Shown here: in pieces, positions 1 to 8,352 of the stretch
How positions within the stretch are numbered: the first letter of the stretch is position 1
Layout of the letters: each line of letters starts with the position of its first letter
DNA from: Sinorhizobium medicae
GTDB lineage: Bacteria; Pseudomonadota; Alphaproteobacteria; Rhizobiales; Rhizobiaceae
Assembly: GCF_007827695.1 (NCBI RefSeq)
Contig: NZ_VITA01000003.1
Location: 124,001-188,000 of the forward strand
DNA: 64,000 nt
Reading direction: 5' to 3'
Position numbers and translations under genes: made by a program
The notes under the pieces: model-generated
The model's input: only the letters and a program-made list of their open reading frames with translations
The model's database searches: none
What the model was told of the DNA's origin: nothing

Positions 1-150
1 AGGAATTTCTATTCGACCTCATGGACTAAGCGCTTTCGAGCGGGCTGTGACCCGGACTAGGCCGACTGGCTGAATCGCCGGGAAGCGCCAGGCGGGATAT
101 AGGGTCCACCGGCAACGACATGCAAACGCCTTCGGCTTCGGGTAACGTGG

Positions 151-1461
151 ATGAGCAAGAGAACTGACGCTATCGATGAAGCGAGCCGTTCGTCTCGGTG
201 GCAGAAGCCTCTGCGCCGGTTTCTGAAAGCCGAAGGCGGCGCCGTCGCCGTCATCGCCGCGGTTGCATTTCCCGTACTCGTCGGTGCAATGGGTTTGGGC
301 GCCGAGACGGGGTACTGGTATCTGGAAAAGCGCAAGCTGCAGCATGCTGCCGACGTTTCGGCCTATGCCGCAGCGGTCCGCCATCGCGCGGGTGATCAGC
401 AGTCCGCGCTTGAAGCCGCCGCACGCAGGGTCGCAGGCGGTTCGGGCTTTTCGCCGGGGGACCTCACCTTGTCCACGGCTTCGGCCGCTGCCGGCGGCTC
501 GAACAATGTGACGGTCGAGCTGACCGAGACCCATCCGCGCCTGTTTTCTTCCGTCTTCGGCACCGGAACCATCACGATAAAGGCACGCGCAGTCGCCCAG
601 GTCACAGGTGGTTCGAAGGCTTGCGTCCTCGCCCTGTCGAACTCCGCGTCGGGCGCCGTGACCGTCACCGGCTCGACGGAAGTCCAATTGTCCGGCTGCA
701 GCGTGGTTTCCAATTCCAGCGCCTCCGACGCCTTTCTGATGAGGAACGGCAGCGCGCTCATGTCGACCGATTGCGTCTATACCGTCGGCGAAGCCGTGAC
801 GACGACCGGTCTGACGCTCACCGGTTGCAGCAAGCCCGTCCAGCAGGTCCCGCCGACGCCGGATCCGTTTGCCTCCGTCCTCGAACCGGATCCGCTGCAG
901 ATTCAGCAACTTCCTTGCCGTTCACTGAGTTATGTGTCGAATCTGCTCTATGTTTTCGACAGGCTTGCAAGCCCGCTGTATCCAGGCGGCGTCGAGGCGA
1001 TCAGGTTCTGCGGCGGACTCGACATCAAGGGAACGGTCAAACTGAAGCCCGGCCTTTATATCATAGACGGCGGCGAATTGACGGTGACGGCCGGGGCAAA
1101 ACTCTCCGGCGATGGCGTTACCTTTCTTTTCACCAATTCTGCAGCCGCCAACCTGCTGGGCAACGGCGACATCGATCTGTCCGCTCCGACGAGCGGTCCC
1201 TTTGCGGGCCTGTTATTCTTTTCCAGTCGGCTCAATACCGGGGTCGTCCATCAGATAACGGGCAATTCCGAATCTACCCTGGTCGGAAACCTCTACGCTC
1301 CGACGGGCCGCATCGACTTCACCGGAAACTCGACCGTTTCGGGCGGATGTACGCAGATCGTAGCCGATCAGGTCACTTTTACAGGCAATTCCAGAATGGA
1401 GACCTGCGCTTCGCCGACAGAGGAGATCCTGGTCGGTCTGTCGGTATCGCTCATAGAGTGA
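151..1461 (+). CDS. TadG-like Flp pilus assembly protein
   Basis: This 436-residue protein has the layout of the TadE/TadG-like family, which helps assemble Flp (Tad) pili at the inner membrane. After a short basic cytoplasmic tail comes one hydrophobic segment (about residues 29-50, preceded by AEGGAVAVI), then a motif typical of the family in which an E-T/D-x-G-x-W-Y stretch leads into KLQHAADVSAYAAA (about residues 52-75). The rest is a long Ser/Thr/Gly-rich periplasmic part with repeated T-G-N-S elements and several Cys, suggesting a beta-rich fold. No strong ribosome site precedes the ATG. A gene for a stand-alone pilus secretin N-domain follows in the same direction and a secretin operon faces it. 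No TadA ATPase, TadB/C or pilin gene is in the window, so an active role in a pilus is inferred. Confidence 0.75.
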   Translation: MSKRTDAIDEASRSSRWQKPLRRFLKAEGGAVAVIAAVAFPVLVGAMGLGAETGYWYLEKRKLQHAADVSAYAAAVRHRAGDQQSALEAAARRVAGGSGFSPGDLTLSTASAAAGGSNNVTVELTETHPRLFSSVFGTGTITIKARAVAQVTGGSKACVLALSNSASGAVTVTGSTEVQLSGCSVVSNSSASDAFLMRNGSALMSTDCVYTVGEAVTTTGLTLTGCSKPVQQVPPTPDPFASVLEPDPLQIQQLPCRSLSYVSNLLYVFDRLASPLYPGGVEAIRFCGGLDIKGTVKLKPGLYIIDGGELTVTAGAKLSGDGVTFLFTNSAAANLLGNGDIDLSAPTSGPFAGLLFFSSRLNTGVVHQITGNSESTLVGNLYAPTGRIDFTGNSTVSGGCTQIVADQVTFTGNSRMETCASPTEEILVGLSVSLIE

Positions 1462-1487
1462 AAGCGGCAAGTTCTTCGTAGCTGGCT

Positions 1488-1512
1488 GGAACGGAAGGGA
1501 CATCGAGCCGTT
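1488..1512 (+). promoter_or_regulatory. candidate EcfG/RpoE2-type promoter upstream of the pilus N-domain protein
   Basis: GGAAC at 1488-1492 is followed after 16 bases by CGTT at 1509-1512. This matches the GGAAC-N16/17-CGTT consensus of the alphaproteobacterial general stress sigma factor. It lies about 34 bases before the ATG at 1546. The motif is short, so chance occurrence is possible. Confidence 0.4.
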
Positions 1513-1545
1513 CACCTCGGATGTCATCAATACAGGAGTTCTCCC

Positions 1546-2058
1546 ATGCCCAGGCGCTCAACAGGGGCTGTCTTGTTGCTGGCGATGTCAGCTCTGGTAA
1601 GTCCCGCAACAGCGGACGAGCAGAAATCTCCGGTCGTTCCCGTTCAGCAAAAAAGCGTGGGAGCCGACGGCGTGGAACGGCTTGTCGTCGACTTCGCCAA
1701 GACCGTGACGCTCCCTCGGCCGGCAAGCACAGTGATCATCGGCAACACGGGAATAGCGCAGGCAAGTCTAAGCGACGACAGAACGGTGATCCTCACGGGC
1801 AAGACGCCCGGGTCTACGAACCTGATCGTGATAGACAGGGACGGCGCCGAAGTGGCGAACCTCATTCTGGATGTCGTCGCCGGCAGCGGTCGTCTGGTGA
1901 CGGTTCATCAGGGCCTGCGGCGGGCCACCTTTACCTGCGGTAGGCGCTGCGACCCGGTTCTTCTCGTCGGTGACGACGCCGACCATTTTAACGCGACCGC
2001 GTCACAGATCGCCGCACGCAATGGCTTTTCTGCGCCCGCACCGAATAATCAGCAGTGA
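1546..2058 (+). CDS. stand-alone pilus/secretin N-terminal domain protein
   Basis: This 170-residue exported protein starts with a signal peptide (hydrophobic about residues 8-22, A-T-A-D cleavage region). Residues about 45-115 match the N-terminal domain of type II/III and Tad secretins: the V-T-L-P-R-P-A-S-T-V-I-I-G-N-T-G-I-A stretch and the following L-T-G-K-T-P-G-S-T-N-L-I-V-I-D segment are paralogous to the same region of the CpaC secretin encoded at 2960-4360. The secretin pore domain is absent, and a Cys pair (C-G-R-R-C) lies near residue 126. An AGGAG site sits 8 bases before the ATG. Similar short proteins occur beside rhizobial Tad genes. A role as a periplasmic partner of the secretin or TadG is inference. 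Confidence 0.7.
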   Translation: MPRRSTGAVLLLAMSALVSPATADEQKSPVVPVQQKSVGADGVERLVVDFAKTVTLPRPASTVIIGNTGIAQASLSDDRTVILTGKTPGSTNLIVIDRDGAEVANLILDVVAGSGRLVTVHQGLRRATFTCGRRCDPVLLVGDDADHFNATASQIAARNGFSAPAPNNQQ

Positions 2059-2102
2059 CAAATTTTTTCGGCAAGAGAGATGCCGCTGCCACTAGCCTAA
2101 GA

Positions 2103-2630
2103 CTAGCTCCGGTCCAATAAAGCGAGATTGGCTTCAATCGTATTGTCCCCGGGCAATGCCGCACGCGCTTCGAGCAGCAGCGTACGGGCCTTTGCCTTCT
2201 CGCCTCGAAGATAATGGGAGTATCCCATGTTGTTGACGATGCGTGGCTGGCGGCCTGCCACCTTGAGCAACTGGCTATAGGTTCTGTCCGCCAGATCGAA
2301 CCGGCCGAGCCGGTCGTAGCACGCCGCCAGTCCCATCAGCGCCTCAGCATTGTCTCGCCGCAGCTCAACCGCCTCCCGAAAGTGCTTCTCGGCCAGACCG
2401 TAATTGCCGTTCATGAATTGAAGCTTGCCCTGATCAAGATCGGACCTGCTCACGTCCCCTCCGGTGACAGCGGAGGTCGGATCAACATCGGCGCTCGACA
2501 ACACCTCTGATGTCTGACAGCTCGAAAGAAGGACAGCCGAAACGATCGCCAATGCCAATTCCGTGGTCCGGCGTGTTCCTCTCGGACGGCACAGCACCAT
2601 CCGGCCGGACTCGCCTGTTATCATCTTCAT
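2103..2630 (-). CDS. TadD-like tetratricopeptide lipoprotein
   Basis: This 175-residue predicted lipoprotein has a hydrophobic signal and a lipobox ending L-L-S-S-C at about residues 34-38. The mature part contains TPR-type helical repeats (about residues 66-165, with motifs such as G-N-Y-G-L-A-E-K-H-F-R-E-A and A-L-M-G-L-A-A-C-Y-D-R-L-G). TadD is a TPR lipoprotein of Flp pilus systems that acts in the periplasm on secretin assembly. It is the last gene of a minus-strand operon after CpaC and a small lipoprotein, 21 bases after the latter. It converges with the gene ending at 2058. The start at 2630 is the first ATG; a second in-frame ATG follows ten codons later. Confidence 0.72.
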   Translation of the reverse strand: MKMITGESGRMVLCRPRGTRRTTELALAIVSAVLLSSCQTSEVLSSADVDPTSAVTGGDVSRSDLDQGKLQFMNGNYGLAEKHFREAVELRRDNAEALMGLAACYDRLGRFDLADRTYSQLLKVAGRQPRIVNNMGYSHYLRGEKAKARTLLLEARAALPGDNTIEANLALLDRS

Positions 2631-2651
2631 TCGCTGATCGCTGCCCTCTTG

Positions 2652-2963
2652 CTACTGTGTCGCGGTCTCGCTCGGATAAGGCTCACTAATCCCCCCATTG
2701 GTCCCGTCTTGCTCCGCGTTCTGCGGTTGCGGCTTATACTGTTCCAGGTCGGCTGGCGTGGCCAAATCGGTTTGTTTGACCCTTAGCGGCCACGGATCGA
2801 CCATCTGCATTACGCTGTTGGCTGCGATAGCATCGCCTGCCGAAAGAGCTATCGTCTCGCTGCGAACGAGCTCCTGGCTCTGGCAACCGGAAAGCAGGAT
2901 CGACGCCAGAGGAGGAAGAAAAAGAACGGGAAAGCCCCTAGGCCGACTGGTTCTCCAGATCAT
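2652..2963 (-). CDS. small pilus-operon lipoprotein
   Basis: This 103-residue protein has an N-terminal signal with a lipobox (I-L-L-S-G-C, Cys at about residue 27), so it is probably an outer-membrane lipoprotein. The mature part is short and polar, with a V-D-P-W-P motif, and ends in a Gln/Asn/Pro-rich tail that looks disordered. It resembles the small lipoproteins next to CpaC in rhizobial Tad clusters. Its start overlaps the CpaC stop codon (ATGA), so translation is probably coupled. Its molecular role is unknown; helping the secretin insert is a guess from position. Confidence 0.6.
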   Translation of the reverse strand: MIWRTSRPRGFPVLFLPPLASILLSGCQSQELVRSETIALSAGDAIAANSVMQMVDPWPLRVKQTDLATPADLEQYKPQPQNAEQDGTNGGISEPYPSETATQ

Positions 2964-4360
2964 TGGAGCTCCAGAAAATGGCCCGAGCTCGGTGCGCGGA
3001 CGGCGCGCGCCTGTGTCGACGCTGTTCGGGTCCTGTCGTCGGCGTTTACTTCATCGATATTGCCGAGGAAGAATTCCGCTTCGGTCGGCCGCTTCGTACG
3101 ATCCGAGGGGCTGGCGACTTTCTTCAGCGGATCCATCGGTTTGACGAGATGAGGCGTGACGATGATCACGAGATCGGTTTCGCGCCGCTGGTAGGCCTTG
3201 GAGGAAAACAACGCCCCCAGAATTGGAAGTTGGCCAAGCCCCGGCACACGCTGGGTGATCAGATTGTTCTCGCTTTGCAACAGACCGGCAATCATGAAGC
3301 TCTGGCCACTCTTGAGATCGACCGATGTCCGTGCTCGACGAACGGAGAAACCCGGAATCGAAATATTGCGCACGCGATAGGACGCTGTGTTGTCGATCGC
3401 CGACACTTCCGGCTCGATGTCGAGGGCAATGAGGCCGTCGCTGAGTACGGTCGGCGTAAAATCCAGACCGACTCCGAACTTTTTGTAGCTGACGGCAATC
3501 TGTCCGTCATCTTCGGAAACTGGAATGGGGAATTCCCCACCCGCTAGAAAGCTCGATGTCTCCCCGGAACGCGCTATTAGATTAGGTTCGGCCAGACGCC
3601 TGGCCATGCCCCGGTCTTCGAGCGCATCAATGGCCACGTCGACGGAGTAGCCCTCTCCAATAAGGCTGCCGATGAGGGACCCCGCCGGCGTATTGGACGT
3701 CGCTCGCGGGCGGGAGTTGAACTCGACGCTCCCGTTCGACCAGGCATAAGCGGCACTGATCCGGGTCCCGAGCTCCTTGCCGACGTCGCGGTTGATCTCC
3801 ACGAATCTGACATTCAGCTGGACCTGTTGAGACGAGGTGATCTTGACGGAATTGATGATCTCCTCGTCACCGGCAAAACGCGATGCGATCTGCTCGGCCT
3901 GCGTGGCCGCAACTGCGTCCGTGGCAGAGCCGGAAAGAACGATCCTTCCATTTGCCGAAGTTACCTTTACGTTCGAGCCGGGCACCGACTGCCGGATCGT
4001 CGACGACAGCAACTTCGTGTCGAGCGTCACCTCTATGTCGATTATGCCGACGGGATTCTTTTCCGCATCGAAAATGGTGACGCTCGTCGAACCCAGTTCA
4101 TTGCCGAGAATATAGAAGGAGCGATCGGTCAGCGGCGTTACGGTCGCGATTTCGGGATCTCCGATGACGATCTCATCGAATCGCTGCACGGCTCGGATCG
4201 TTACCGTCTTGCCCTTCGCGACCCTGATCGACCGCGAAAAATTGGAAGAGATTTCAACGGAATCGCCGTTTGCCGATGCGCTCGAACCGACGCCAATACC
4301 CATAAACACAGCCAATACGAGGCAAAAGAACGCAAAAAGAGAGCCTCTCGACCTTGTCAT
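2960..4360 (-). CDS. cpaC: CpaC-type secretin of Flp/Tad pili
   Basis: This 466-residue protein is an outer-membrane secretin of the RcpA/CpaC type, the channel through which a Tad pilus leaves the cell. It has a signal peptide (about residues 8-32), a pilus N-domain (about 45-115), a BON-like stretch (about 125-180), and a C-terminal secretin domain (about 200-420). Within that domain V-P-G-L-G-Q-L-P-I-L-G-A-L-F followed by R-R-E-T-D-L-V-I-I-V-T-P is the secretin signature. The start was set at the Met directly before the signal peptide; an upstream in-frame GTG at 4393 would add 11 residues and spoil the signal. A GGAGG lies about 12 bases upstream. It heads a three-gene operon with two lipoproteins. 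The other cpa/tad genes are not visible. Confidence 0.85.
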   Translation of the reverse strand: MTRSRGSLFAFFCLVLAVFMGIGVGSSASANGDSVEISSNFSRSIRVAKGKTVTIRAVQRFDEIVIGDPEIATVTPLTDRSFYILGNELGSTSVTIFDAEKNPVGIIDIEVTLDTKLLSSTIRQSVPGSNVKVTSANGRIVLSGSATDAVAATQAEQIASRFAGDEEIINSVKITSSQQVQLNVRFVEINRDVGKELGTRISAAYAWSNGSVEFNSRPRATSNTPAGSLIGSLIGEGYSVDVAIDALEDRGMARRLAEPNLIARSGETSSFLAGGEFPIPVSEDDGQIAVSYKKFGVGLDFTPTVLSDGLIALDIEPEVSAIDNTASYRVRNISIPGFSVRRARTSVDLKSGQSFMIAGLLQSENNLITQRVPGLGQLPILGALFSSKAYQRRETDLVIIVTPHLVKPMDPLKKVASPSDRTKRPTEAEFFLGNIDEVNADDRTRTASTQARAVRAPSSGHFLELQ

Positions 4361-4593
4361 GGTTTCTGCATTCCTCCACGACACCCGGCACAATGCCGCA
4401 CTTTCGTGACGCTACCGTTTCTCCCCGCCCTGTGAGAATGTTTCGACAAACCTGGTACAGGGTCAACCAGGAATCCCCCAAACACACAATAATCAATGAG
4501 GAATTCGAAATAAAACCGGCAATTTTCAGTGGTCTTCACGGGCCCAAATTCTTGAATACCGTGTTGGCGCGAAAGCCTTAAACTATTGACTTC

Positions 4594-5268
4594 CTATCCG
4601 AGCCGGCCGCTGCGCCGCTCGCGATTCGAAAGGTTCGCCACAAGATCGCCGAAGCGGTCGCCTTGGACCGCCACATGGCTGCGCAGCCCCTCTCGCGCAC
4701 GATCCGCATCGCCGGAAAGAACGGCCTCCACGATTTCACCGTGCTCCTTGAAAGAGACCTTCATCCGGTTGCGAACCCTGAGCTGAAGGCGACGATAAGG
4801 TCGAAGGCGGCGATGCAGGGTAGTGCATTGCTCCTCAAGGAAGCCGCTCCGGCTCGCCGCATATATCGCGCGGTGGAATATCTCGTTCTCGTAATAGTAG
4901 CGATCCGTGTCCTCGCTGACGGCCGCCTCCCTGCATTTCTCATGTGCTGCCAACAAAGCCGCGCTGTCCTCCTCCGTATGCCGGCGCGCGGCAAGCGCGC
5001 CCGCCATACCTTCAAGTTCAGCCATTACCTCGAACATCTCGTAGACGCGCTGCGGTGCCGGATCCACGACGATCGCGCCGCGTCGCGGCCTGATCTCGAC
5101 AAGCCCGATCGCGCTTAGCTGCATCAAAGCTTCACGGATTGGAGTGCGGGACACGCCGAAACGCGTGGCAAGTTGCGTTTCGTCCAGGCGTTCGCCCGGC
5201 TCGAACGCGCCCGTGACGATGCCGTTTTCGATATCGTCGCGCAGTTTGTAGAAAATATTCTCGCTCAT
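4594..5268 (-). CDS. matR: GntR/FadR-family regulator of the malonate operon (MatR-like)
   Basis: This 224-residue protein is a GntR-family repressor. It has an N-terminal winged helix (about residues 5-70; L-A-T-R-F-G-V-S-R-T-P-I-R-E-A-L is the family recognition helix) and a C-terminal FCD ligand domain (about 78-205) with Asp/His residues that usually bind a metal and a carboxylate. It is divergent from the malonate TRAP and mat genes with a TTGTATACAA palindrome between them. In Rhizobium leguminosarum MatR, a GntR protein beside matAB, controls malonate use. By position and family this gene is its counterpart, probably relieved by malonate or malonyl-CoA; the effector is inferred. Confidence 0.78.
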   Translation of the reverse strand: MSENIFYKLRDDIENGIVTGAFEPGERLDETQLATRFGVSRTPIREALMQLSAIGLVEIRPRRGAIVVDPAPQRVYEMFEVMAELEGMAGALAARRHTEEDSAALLAAHEKCREAAVSEDTDRYYYENEIFHRAIYAASRSGFLEEQCTTLHRRLRPYRRLQLRVRNRMKVSFKEHGEIVEAVLSGDADRAREGLRSHVAVQGDRFGDLVANLSNRERRSGRLG

Positions 5269-5304
5269 CCTTCCCCGCGATCATTCCGTATGCGGCATCC
5301 GCCG

Positions 5305-5318
5305 TCTTGTATACAAAA
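5305..5318. promoter_or_regulatory. putative MatR operator
   Basis: TCTTGTATACAAAA lies in the divergent gap between the GntR gene and the TRAP operon and contains the perfect palindrome TTGTATACAA (5307-5316). It matches 12 of 14 positions of the operator TCTTGTA/TACACGA, which I recall for R. leguminosarum MatR. It sits 6 bases upstream of a TTGACA (5322-5327), a likely -35 element for the + strand operon, so a bound repressor would block the polymerase. Confidence 0.6.
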
Positions 5319-5394
5319 ATCTTGACATGGTACGCAAGAAGGATCCACTCTTATGCCAAGCCGGCGGGAGGGCCGGCATATCAGGGAGGAAGAT

Positions 5395-6399
5395 ATGAGC
5401 AGTTTTCGACGGAAGTTGACGACTTCCGCAGTCGCGGCGACCTGGAGCTTGATCGCATCGACGGCGGGCGCCCAGACCGTGCTCAAGGCATCGCACCAGT
5501 TTCCCGGCGGGAAGGGTGACATTCGCGACGAGATGGTGCAGTTGATCGCCCGCGAGGTCGCCGCCGCCAATGTCGGCCTCGAGATCCAGGTTTTCCCAGG
5601 TTCATCGCTGTACAAGCCGAATGATCAGTGGAATGCGGTCACACGTGGCCTGCTTGATATGACTTCGTTTCCGCTGGACTACGCTTCGGGCCGCCATCCG
5701 GAATTCTCCGCAACGCTCATGCCCGGCCTTGTTGGCAATTTCGATCGCGCGATGCGGCTGAACGATTCGGAGTTCATGGGAGACATAAAGAAGGTCATCG
5801 AAGATGCCGGCGCTTTGGTGATCGCCGATGCGTGGCTCTCCGGTGCATTCGCTTCGAAGAAGAGTTGCATCACATCTCCCGACACCATCAAGGGACAGGT
5901 GATCCGCGCCGCCGGGCCGGCCTTCGAGGAGATGCTTGTGGAAGCCGGCGCCTCGATTTCATCCATGCCTTCGTCGGAAATCTACACCGGCATGCAAACG
6001 GGCGTTTTGGATGCCGCGAATACATCGTCGGCGAGTTTCGTGTCCTATCGACTGTTCGAACAGGCAAAGTGCCTGACGGCTCCGGGAGAAAATGCCCTCT
6101 GGTTCATGTACGAACCGGTGCTGGTCTCCAAGCGCGTCTTCGACGGCCTGACGGAAGAGCAGCAAAAGGCGATGCTCGCTGCAGGCGAGAAAGCAGAGGC
6201 CTACTTCAACGAAGAGGTCCGCAAGGGCGATCAGGTCATGATCGATACCTACAAGAAGGCAGGCGTCGAAGTCGTCGAGATGTCGAAGGAGGATTACGAT
6301 GCCTGGCTCGCGCTTGCCAAGAAGTCTTCCTACAAGAACTTTGCCGCCAACGTCACCGACGGCGACAAGCTGATCGAAAAGGCGTTGGCCGTGAAGTAA
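5395..6399 (+). CDS. matP: TRAP transporter solute-binding protein, malonate (DctP family)
   Basis: This 334-residue periplasmic binding protein has a signal peptide (about residues 1-26, ending S-T-A-G-A-Q) and the DctP fold of TRAP transporters, which capture organic acids for Na+-driven uptake. A conserved Arg in G-Q-V-I-R-A-A-G (about residue 170) is at the place that normally pairs with the substrate carboxylate. The start is the ATG with a strong GGGAGGAAG site; an upstream in-frame ATG at 5353 lacks one. The small and large permease genes follow, then malonyl-CoA decarboxylase and synthetase. MatPQM is a described malonate TRAP system of S. meliloti, and the same gene order supports malonate as substrate here. 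Confidence 0.82.
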   Translation: MSSFRRKLTTSAVAATWSLIASTAGAQTVLKASHQFPGGKGDIRDEMVQLIAREVAAANVGLEIQVFPGSSLYKPNDQWNAVTRGLLDMTSFPLDYASGRHPEFSATLMPGLVGNFDRAMRLNDSEFMGDIKKVIEDAGALVIADAWLSGAFASKKSCITSPDTIKGQVIRAAGPAFEEMLVEAGASISSMPSSEIYTGMQTGVLDAANTSSASFVSYRLFEQAKCLTAPGENALWFMYEPVLVSKRVFDGLTEEQQKAMLAAGEKAEAYFNEEVRKGDQVMIDTYKKAGVEVVEMSKEDYDAWLALAKKSSYKNFAANVTDGDKLIEKALAVK

Positions 6400-6469
6400 G
6401 CCGGGCCGGTGGATCGGCGCGCTCCGGCACGCCGGTCATTCCCCCGCCCAAGGTGTGAGGACAAGCCAG

Positions 6470-7039
6470 ATGCTCAAGGCCTATTCACAGGCTGTCGGCA
6501 ATGCTTCGCGAGGCCTCGCGGTCGTTGCGACGGCTCTGCTCATCGCGGCAATGCTCGTCGTCTGCCAGATGATCATGCAGCGCTATATATTTCGCCAGGC
6601 GACGATCTGGCAGACGGACTTCGTCGTATTTTCCGCCACGGCAGCCATGTTCCTCGGCGCGCCATACGTATTGCTCAAGGGCGGCCATGTGGGCATCGAC
6701 GTCGTGGAGATGGTGGTCGGCGACCGGGTGCGCTACGTTCTGCGCATCATCGGAAGCCTGCTCGGTCTCCTGTTCTGCTTCGTCATGCTGATCGCAACAT
6801 GGATTCAGTTCCATGACGCTTGGGCGGGCAACTGGAAGCACGCAAGCGTTTGGGCGCCGCCACTTTGGGTGCCGCTGTCCGCCCTGCCCGTCAGCTTTGC
6901 CATGCTCTGCCTGCAATATGTCGCGCAGATTCTGACGCTTTTAACCGCCCCCACAGCGCCGGCGGCCACTGGTCATGGCGCGGCCCAAGCTGGTTCGGCT
7001 CCTGAAGCCGGCCTTCCTCCACAGGAGATCATCCAGTGA
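6470..7039 (+). CDS. matQ: TRAP transporter small permease (DctQ type), malonate
   Basis: This 189-residue membrane protein has four predicted membrane segments (about residues 18-40, 52-70, 92-115, 134-158). These match the DctQ small subunit that couples the binding protein to the large permease. The W-Q-T-D-F-V-V-F and G-G-H-V-G-I-D-V-V stretches are typical of the family. The ATG at 6470 has a GAGG about 9 bases upstream; an in-frame GTG at 6455 is less well placed. It overlaps the next gene by 4 bases (GTGA), so the two permease subunits are translationally coupled. A short Ala/Gly/Pro tail ends the protein. Confidence 0.8.
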   Translation: MLKAYSQAVGNASRGLAVVATALLIAAMLVVCQMIMQRYIFRQATIWQTDFVVFSATAAMFLGAPYVLLKGGHVGIDVVEMVVGDRVRYVLRIIGSLLGLLFCFVMLIATWIQFHDAWAGNWKHASVWAPPLWVPLSALPVSFAMLCLQYVAQILTLLTAPTAPAATGHGAAQAGSAPEAGLPPQEIIQ

Positions 7040-8352
7040 GCCCGACCGTCTCTGGACTGATGATCGTCGCCTGCCTTTTCGTGTTGCTGGCAACGGGAAT
7101 GCCCATCGCTTTTGCCTTGGGGCTTGCCGCCTTCGCAGCGCTCTACATGCAAAGCGGCGCCGGCATTTTCTATGTGCTTGGCGATACCATGTTTTCCGGC
7201 ATCGCCAATCTGGCCTATGTGTCGATCCCGATGTTCGTCCTTATGGGCGCGGCGGTCGCCTCTTCTCCGGCGGGATCCGATCTCTACACCTCGCTCGACC
7301 GGTGGCTGAACCGCATTCCGGGCGGGCTCATTCTGTCCAATATTGGGGCCTGCGCCATCTTCTCCGGCATGACGGGCTCTTCACCCGCGACCTGCGCGGC
7401 GATCGGCAAGATGGGTATCCCGGAAATGATGCGGCGCGGCTATCCCCCATCGGTCGCGAGCGGCTCGATCGCCGCGGGCGGCACGCTGGGCATACTCATT
7501 CCCCCCTCAGTGACGCTGATCGTCTACGGAATAGCGACCGAGACCTCCATCGGGCGGCTGTTCATGGCGGGCATCCTGCCCGGCATCATGCTGACGATCA
7601 TGTTCATGGCCTGGGCGGTCATCGACTGCAAGCGCAAGGGCTACGAGTTCGATGCACGCCTCGTTCGCTACTCGATGAAGGAACGCCTGTCCGGTCTTCC
7701 GCGCATCCTGCCGTTCCTGCTGATCATTGCCGGCACGCTCTACGTGCTTTACGGCGGGATTGCCACGCCGTCGGAAGCAGCCGGTGCGGGTGCTTTCCTG
7801 ACACTAGTCGTGGTGATCGTCGCCTATCGCCTGTTCCGCTTTCGGCCCGTCGCCGGCATTTTTGGATCGGCGATGAAGGAAAGCGTCATGATCATGATGA
7901 TCATGGCGGCCGCAGAGCTCTTTGCCTTCGCGCTGTCCTCGCTGTTCATCACGCAAACGGTTGCGGCGGCGATTGCCGACATGGAGGTCAATCGCTGGGT
8001 GCTGATGGCGATCATCAACGTCTTTCTTCTGGTCTGCGGCATGTTCCTGCCGCCCGTCGCCGTCATCGTGATGACTTCACCGATGCTCTTCCCGATCGTC
8101 ACCCAGGCCGGTTTCGATCCCTACTGGTTCGCGATCGTACTGACGATCAACATGGAGGTCGGACTGATCACGCCTCCGGTCGGCCTTAATCTGTTCGTCA
8201 TCAATGCCATCGCGCCGCAGATCCCGACGAAGGAGATCCTCTGGGGCTCGCTGCCCTACGTGCTCGTCATGTTCCTGGCGATCGTTCTCCTCTGCATCTT
8301 TCCAGACATTGCGACGTGGCTGCCGAACCAGATGCTGGGGACGGTTCAATGA
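7036..8352 (+). CDS. matM: TRAP transporter large permease (DctM type), malonate
   Basis: This 438-residue protein has about 12 hydrophobic segments and the DctM signatures: P-M-F-V-L-M-G near residue 60, S-G-M-T-G-S-S-P-A-T near 115, and G-T-L-G-I-L-I-P-P-S near 155. It is the Na+-coupled translocation channel of the TRAP system. The usual length is 425-440 residues, so it is full length. It starts with GTG, overlapping the matQ stop, with AGGAG upstream. Its last bases overlap the ATG of malonyl-CoA decarboxylase (ATGA), tying uptake to metabolism in one transcript. Confidence 0.85.
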   Translation: MSPTVSGLMIVACLFVLLATGMPIAFALGLAAFAALYMQSGAGIFYVLGDTMFSGIANLAYVSIPMFVLMGAAVASSPAGSDLYTSLDRWLNRIPGGLILSNIGACAIFSGMTGSSPATCAAIGKMGIPEMMRRGYPPSVASGSIAAGGTLGILIPPSVTLIVYGIATETSIGRLFMAGILPGIMLTIMFMAWAVIDCKRKGYEFDARLVRYSMKERLSGLPRILPFLLIIAGTLYVLYGGIATPSEAAGAGAFLTLVVVIVAYRLFRFRPVAGIFGSAMKESVMIMMIMAAAELFAFALSSLFITQTVAAAIADMEVNRWVLMAIINVFLLVCGMFLPPVAVIVMTSPMLFPIVTQAGFDPYWFAIVLTINMEVGLITPPVGLNLFVINAIAPQIPTKEILWGSLPYVLVMFLAIVLLCIFPDIATWLPNQMLGTVQ

